NCBI RefSeq assembly: GCF_963669205.1
Contig: NZ_OY769915.1
Span: 4,748,001-4,812,000, forward strand
Source: an uncultured Roseibium sp.
GTDB lineage: Bacteria > Pseudomonadota > Alphaproteobacteria > Rhizobiales > Stappiaceae
Direction: 5' to 3'
Length of the DNA: 64,000 bases
Part shown: positions 60,086 through 64,000 of the stretch, piece after piece
Layout of the letters: each line of letters begins with the position of its first letter
How positions within the stretch are numbered: the stretch's first letter is position 1
Notes under the pieces: generated by a model
Seen by the model: the letters and a program-made list of their open reading frames with translations, nothing else
What the model was told of the DNA's origin: nothing
Database searches by the model: none
Translations under genes and position numbers: made by a program

Positions 60086-61312
60086 CTAGAAGGTCCGCTG
60101 TATCCGGACGCCGAAGAGGAGTGCGTCAATTGTCTCACCATCGTCGTCGACTGTTGTCGTGAACGGGTCCTCATCGAACTTGGTGCTCGAGTACCCTACG
60201 TCAGCAGCCAGAACAAACCCTGATACCGGCACCCACTGCACTGAACCATCAATAGCCCAGCGCTCTACGTCACCGATGTCCGAATCGTCAGCCTGATCAA
60301 CGCTGGCATAGGAGCCATCGAGAGCCAAACCGATGGTCGGTGTTGCCTGGATATACACACCACCCGACAAGGAGTATCCAGTGCTGGTGTCGTCAACGCC
60401 TGTGTAATCGGTGACCGTGTACTCATCGTCGCCATCGGTGACCGTGAACCCGGTGATTCCATTGCCGATATAGGACAACGCGCCATCGGCATAGAAGCCC
60501 TGGAAATAGATGTTTGAACCGGAATTCGCGAACGGCAGGTTGACGTTCACACCAGCACCGACCGCCCAGCCGAGACTGTCCTCACTGTCAGCTTGATTGT
60601 TGGTTTCAGGATACACCTGATGCAACGCACCTGAGATCTGCGCAGAACCCCAGCCTTGTGAGATGCCAAGTGCACCGACGAGATCCGGCGCACGGGTGCC
60701 GCCATAATCGCCGACTTCACGACCACGACGATCCTCAAGCGCGATCGTTGCGGAGAAACCATCGCCGAATGCGGCGGTGTATGCGATCTGGTTCATTGAT
60801 GAATCGGACCAGTCACGCGTCACAACGCCGACAGCCACCTGACCGGTGTAGATGTTGAAGTTGGAGCCCAGGTAACCGGCGGTCAGGCCGCCCCACTGGA
60901 TGTAACCGGCATCAAGCTTGTAGCCACTACTGCCATTCTCGATCTGCATGCGTAGGGCGACATAGGCGCGCAGCGTGCCGAATTCGGTTGCCGTGCGCGC
61001 GTCAAGGTAAGCGTACCCGCGTGTCAGCCATGTGTAGCCATCGGTGTCACGTGCCTGCCAGCCCGGATCAGTGTCATATGCGCCGTCATTGTCCAGAACG
61101 TTATTGACTACGAACTGCGTCCGCAGGCGGCCGCCAACCCGCAGGCAAGTCTCCGTGCCCGGGATGTAGTAGAAGCGCGAGCCGTAGGCATCGCAGACGC
61201 GAACGTAGTCAACCGGCTCCGGAGCGACCGGAAGGTCGGCGGCCTGTGCGGTGGTGGCAGTGGCTGCCGCTGCCGCACCAAGCAGAAGTGTTTTGAGTTT
61301 CATTCCAGACAT
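60086..61312 (-). CDS. Outer-membrane porin of the Hyphomicrobiales type (Porin_2)
   Basis: 408 aa from ATG 61312, which has GAGGAG 9 nt upstream; ATG 61303 is in frame. Signal peptide GMKLKTLLLGAAAAATATTAQA. The mature start ADLPVAPEPVDYVRVCDAYGSRFYYIPGTETCLRVGGRLR, with two conserved Cys, is the signature of this family. The rest is a beta-barrel with alternating hydrophobic residues and many Gly/Asp/Thr, ending in the outer-membrane insertion Phe (FGVRIQRTF). It forms a general diffusion channel that can supply the importers of the window. Confidence 0.93.
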   Translation of the reverse strand: MSGMKLKTLLLGAAAAATATTAQAADLPVAPEPVDYVRVCDAYGSRFYYIPGTETCLRVGGRLRTQFVVNNVLDNDGAYDTDPGWQARDTDGYTWLTRGYAYLDARTATEFGTLRAYVALRMQIENGSSGYKLDAGYIQWGGLTAGYLGSNFNIYTGQVAVGVVTRDWSDSSMNQIAYTAAFGDGFSATIALEDRRGREVGDYGGTRAPDLVGALGISQGWGSAQISGALHQVYPETNNQADSEDSLGWAVGAGVNVNLPFANSGSNIYFQGFYADGALSYIGNGITGFTVTDGDDEYTVTDYTGVDDTSTGYSLSGGVYIQATPTIGLALDGSYASVDQADDSDIGDVERWAIDGSVQWVPVSGFVLAADVGYSSTKFDEDPFTTTVDDDGETIDALLFGVRIQRTF

Positions 61313-61432
61313 TTAAAGATTCTCCTCGAAAGGGGTCAGCTGCCCACTTCCTGGAACCGATGAAATGCTGGTCTTGCCTGGTTTTCCGAACTCCGGGATG
61401 CAACAAAATTATTCATTTTGTACAAACGCAGG

Positions 61433-61459
61433 AAATTAGCAGGATGCTGCGCTTGTCAA
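61433..61459 (-). promoter_or_regulatory. Candidate porin promoter
   Basis: On the minus strand TTGACA (61454-61459) is followed after 15 bp by TAATTT (61433-61438), about 120 bp before the porin start. The spacer is short, so this is only a candidate. The 61313-61592 gap shows no gene. Confidence 0.3.
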
Positions 61460-61592
61460 CCCCGGTAAAATTGAGTAGTCATTTGGTTAGCCGCTTCTAA
61501 CCGCTGAAATTCGCTGAGTATTTCTGACTGTAACAATATGAATAATAGTGTTGCAGAAAAGAAACACGACTGAGAATGGGTGTGTTAGTCTT

Positions 61593-62201
61593 ATGAATAC
61601 CTCCTTGTGCAATCAGCAGCCTGCGCAAATGCGGCTGTATGACCAGACCAACCGCAGGCTCTACGTCAATGCGGAAGAACGCAGGCGTTTCATCGCCGTC
61701 GCAAACAGTCAGAACCTGCCGCAAAAAGCCCTGTGCCTGACCCTTCTGCATACCGGGTGCCGGCTGTCGGAAGCCCTTGCGCTCACCTCGGAAGCCGTCG
61801 ACACGATGAGCCATCTGGTTTCGATTCGAACGCTGAAGAAGCGCGACAGGCACCACGTGCGCGAAATCCCGATTCCCCCTGTGCTGACCGGTACCCTGTC
61901 CGCTCTGATGAGAGCCCGGGCCGGCGAGACCTTCCTCTGGCCGGAAAACCCGGATCGCCCGGTTTGCCGGATCACCGGTTATCGATGGGTGAAGAAAGTG
62001 ATGACGGCGGCCGGCATCTCCGGCGCCCAGGCGTCCCCCAAGGGCCTCCGGCACGGGTATGGCGTCTATGCGCTCCGTTGCGGCGTTCCCCTGACGATGC
62101 TGCGCAAATGGATGGGTCATGCCTCGATCGAGACCACGGCCATCTATACCAATGCCGTCGGCAAGGAAGAGATGGAATTCGCCGGGCGCATGTGGTCGTG
62201 A
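61593..62201 (+). CDS. Short tyrosine recombinase (catalytic domain only)
   Basis: 202 aa from ATG 61593. Catalytic residues: Arg in HTGCRLSEAL, Arg and His in SPKGLRHGYG, His in GHASIETTA and Tyr in IYTN. The usual His two residues before LRH is Lys (KGLRH), as in some XerC-like plasmid integrases. The N-terminal core-binding domain is almost absent, so this is shorter than XerC/D (about 300 aa). No phage genes, attachment sites or tRNA lie nearby. It could be a resolvase or inverter, or a remnant of an integrated element. Confidence 0.85.
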   Translation: MNTSLCNQQPAQMRLYDQTNRRLYVNAEERRRFIAVANSQNLPQKALCLTLLHTGCRLSEALALTSEAVDTMSHLVSIRTLKKRDRHHVREIPIPPVLTGTLSALMRARAGETFLWPENPDRPVCRITGYRWVKKVMTAAGISGAQASPKGLRHGYGVYALRCGVPLTMLRKWMGHASIETTAIYTNAVGKEEMEFAGRMWS

Positions 62202-62382
62202 AGCGTGTTGCGTTCACTCTCGGCCGGCAGCCGTGGCAATGAGTGGTGCCGATGGTTTTGACCCCGTTCCCGGTCAAGACAGCCGTGGTTTCAGGCCCGG
62301 TGCCGCAAAACAAGCGCGCCGGAACTGAAGCCATGGCCCCAAACGGCGCTTGACGGCACGCTTCCGCCCGCCTTGCACTGGA

Positions 62383-63267
62383 TCAGTCTGCCGGATTCGC
62401 GGCTTCGATGGTCACGTGGGAAACGCCGTATGTTCTTTCCAGCAAACTGCGGATGTTCTGCTTGACCTGAAGCGGGTCTTCTCCGGGCTTTATGTCGATT
62501 TCCATCGTCATCATCGGCCGCTCCTGCGTGACAGACCAGGCATGCAGATGCGTGACTGCCGCGACGCCTCCGACTTCGGCAGCAATCGCTGTCGAGACCG
62601 CTTTCAAATCGAGACTTTCAGGTGTGCCTTCTAGCAGGATATGCCCGCTTTCCCTGACTACCTTCCAGGCAGAACGGAGGATGAGCAGGACCACCAGAAC
62701 GGACAGCAGGGGATCGATCGGCATCCACCCGGTGAAGATGATCACGAGCGAGGCGGCTAGTGCGGCGACCGATCCCAGAAGATCACCTGCCACGTGCAAG
62801 GCAGCCGCCCGGATGTTGAGGTTGCCTTTCTCGCCGCGCGTGAGCACCCGGAATGCAGCCACGTTCACGACCAGACCGCCGATTGCGACCCACAGCATCA
62901 TTCCGCCGAGGACTTCGACCGGTTCACGAAAACGGTTTACCGCTTCGTAGATAATCCAGGCGGCAATGACAAACAGTGCCAGACCGTTCACGAAAGCGGC
63001 GAGGACGGAGAACCTGTCAAATCCGTAGGTCATCTTCCAGGTGGCCGGCCGCCGGCCGAGGCGGACCGCGAACCACGCCAGGACAAGCGAGGCAAAATCC
63101 GTCAGCATGTGCCCGGCATCGGCAATCAGGGCCAGTGAACCGGACACCAGTCCACCGACAACTTCGGCGAACATGTATCCGCCTGTCAGAGCTGCGGCCA
63201 GAGCCAGTTTTCTCTCGTTTGCCGAACCATGTGCGTGCCCGTCACCTGCATGACCGTGTCTGTCCAA
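62383..63267 (-). CDS. Cation diffusion facilitator metal exporter (CzcD/ZitB type)
   Basis: 294 aa from TTG 63267, selected because GGAGAA precedes it at 6-7 nt; the frame is open to 63423 with no better start. His-rich N-terminus (DRHGHAGDGHAHG), six helices, metal-site motifs ADAGHMLTDFASLVLAW (HxxxD) and HVAGDLLGSVAALAAS (HxxxD), and the cytoplasmic ferredoxin-like domain (VTHLHAWSVTQERPMMTMEIDI). It exports Zn2+, Co2+ or similar ions by proton exchange. It is divergent from the TetR gene. Confidence 0.9.
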   Translation of the reverse strand: MDRHGHAGDGHAHGSANERKLALAAALTGGYMFAEVVGGLVSGSLALIADAGHMLTDFASLVLAWFAVRLGRRPATWKMTYGFDRFSVLAAFVNGLALFVIAAWIIYEAVNRFREPVEVLGGMMLWVAIGGLVVNVAAFRVLTRGEKGNLNIRAAALHVAGDLLGSVAALAASLVIIFTGWMPIDPLLSVLVVLLILRSAWKVVRESGHILLEGTPESLDLKAVSTAIAAEVGGVAAVTHLHAWSVTQERPMMTMEIDIKPGEDPLQVKQNIRSLLERTYGVSHVTIEAANPAD

Positions 63268-63555
63268 CAGTTCTTCTCCCTGCACGCCGGCAATTACACC
63301 GACTGGAAGCTGACCGCGTGCGCTCGGGTCTGCCCCGGACACTACCGGGCCGGTCTCCGGGAAAAGATGACATGTGCGCAGGACCGGCGGTGGTGTGCGA
63401 TCATGTCGAATTGACTCAACCATAAAATGTATTTTTTGACAAAGCTCTTTTTTGTTTAGGCCGCAACGATCTGTTTGCCCGCGCCTGCTTCACCGATCGG
63501 TTTGCCGGATTTTGCGTCCAGGTCTCTGCAATCGCCGCCTGAAGGTTTGACCTTG

Positions 63556-63579
63556 ATTACAGAACGATCGTTCTGTAAT
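63556..63579. promoter_or_regulatory. Perfect 24-bp palindromic operator
   Basis: ATTACAGAACGA followed directly by its exact reverse complement, ending 8 bp before the TetR ATG at 63588. This is typical of an autoregulated TetR site and probably covers the promoter start region. The distance to the CDF gene (289 bp) is larger. Confidence 0.85.
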
Positions 63580-63587
63580 ATCTGTAA

Positions 63588-64000
63588 ATGGCACGGCCCC
63601 GAACCTATGACACCGAGACACTCGCGCTCCAAACCCTCAACACCTTCTGGCAGGGCGGCTACCATGCGACATCGATGGACGATCTGGTGTGCGCCACGGG
63701 GGTCAGCCGCCACGGGATCTACAAGGAATTCGGCGGAAAGAAAGGCATGTTCCTGAAGTCGTTCGACCTCTACCGGACATCGATCGTCAGTCCCGCTTTC
63801 GAGCAGGTCGAGAAAAGGACCGCGACGCTTGAAGACATTGCGGCCTATTTCGAACACCAGATCTCGCTCGCGGAGGCGAACGGGTTGCCCGGGCCCGGCT
63901 GTCTTGTCGCGAACTCGGCAACGGAGGTCGCGCCCCAAGACGCGGACGTCCGACAGAAGGTCGACGAACACAACGACCGTCTCCTGAAGGGATTTGCCTC
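63588..64000 (+). CDS. TetR-family regulator, cut by the window end
   Basis: The first 137 residues of a TetR protein from ATG 63588. HTH: ALQTLNTFWQGGYHATSMDDLVCATGVSRHGIYKEFGGKKGMFLKSF (about 13-58). The ligand domain begins at TATLEDIAAYFEHQISLAEANGLPGPGCLVANSATEVA, the AcrR/YcdC-like 'GCL..N...E' pattern. No clear SD sequence precedes the ATG. The palindrome at 63556-63579 is its likely operator. Its target may be itself, genes to the right of the window, or the CDF exporter. Confidence 0.88.
   Translation, partial: MARPRTYDTETLALQTLNTFWQGGYHATSMDDLVCATGVSRHGIYKEFGGKKGMFLKSFDLYRTSIVSPAFEQVEKRTATLEDIAAYFEHQISLAEANGLPGPGCLVANSATEVAPQDADVRQKVDEHNDRLLKGFA

Noticed and set aside
61593..62201. 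Possible prophage or integron
   Set aside because: Only a single short recombinase is present; there are no structural phage genes, cassette array, tRNA target or direct repeats around it.
1..64000. CRISPR arrays, rRNA and tRNA genes
   Set aside because: No regularly spaced repeats, no rRNA-like blocks and no recognisable cloverleaf in the intergenic regions I inspected by eye; a covariance-model search was not possible.

Overview
The window is GC-rich, densely coded DNA of an alphaproteobacterium. The porin has the DYVRVCDAYG start typical of Hyphomicrobiales porins. The GbpR/ChvE/GguABC sugar block, the TRAP and tripartite tricarboxylate (TTT) transporters and the N-methyl-amine genes suggest a marine or host-associated Stappiaceae-like (Roseibium/Labrenzia) or Rhizobium-related organism. 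The genus is inferred. No rRNA, tRNA, CRISPR array or prophage was seen.

Layout. 1-8265: end of a GntR regulator, a complete dipeptide-type ABC importer, a gamma-glutamyltransferase-like enzyme and a DUF1028 protein. 8475-13139: a serine hydrolase with a membrane tail, a membrane-anchored AraC regulator and a fatty acid desaturase. 13211-14886: a PhzF-family protein, a 268-bp miniature inverted-repeat element and an Lrp/AsnC regulator. 15000-18566: a phosphonate operon (tmpA, tmpB, a two-metal phosphohydrolase) with a divergent LysR regulator. 18619-21967: an SLC13 permease and a PPi-type phosphofructokinase. 21994-22526: one miniature element nested inside another. 22644-35232: a DeoR-linked cluster for an N-methylated amine or amino alcohol. 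35295-36305: polyphosphate kinase 2. 36604-41494: a GntR-controlled TRAP transporter and a polysaccharide-deacetylase-family hydrolase. 41528-45557: a TTT transporter with fused TctA-TctB, and a 2-hydroxyacid dehydrogenase. 46993-55679: gbpR, chvE-gguABC and L-arabinose oxidation enzymes. 55830-58495: a second GGT-like enzyme and a second 2-hydroxyacid dehydrogenase. 60086-64000: porin, short tyrosine recombinase, CDF metal exporter and a TetR regulator cut by the window end.

How the genes work together. The window is mainly a scavenging region: five binding-protein-dependent importers of four mechanistic kinds sit beside enzymes likely to act on what they bring in. The most striking part is 15-35 kb. 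TmpA/TmpB should turn 2-trimethylaminoethylphosphonate (the phosphonate analogue of phosphocholine) into glycine betaine and phosphate. Nearby are a betaine-type ABC importer, two choline-kinase-like phosphotransferases, an inositol-monophosphatase-family phosphatase and two dimethylglycine-dehydrogenase-like flavoenzymes. Three copies of one operator-like motif (TGTTGNTTTTTGTT) lie in the two divergent promoter regions of that cluster and suggest a single DeoR regulon. Its substrate is not known to me, and this is the best candidate for an undescribed pathway. A second window-wide pattern is a strong stem-loop 6-21 nt after the stop codon of all five solute-binding-protein genes.
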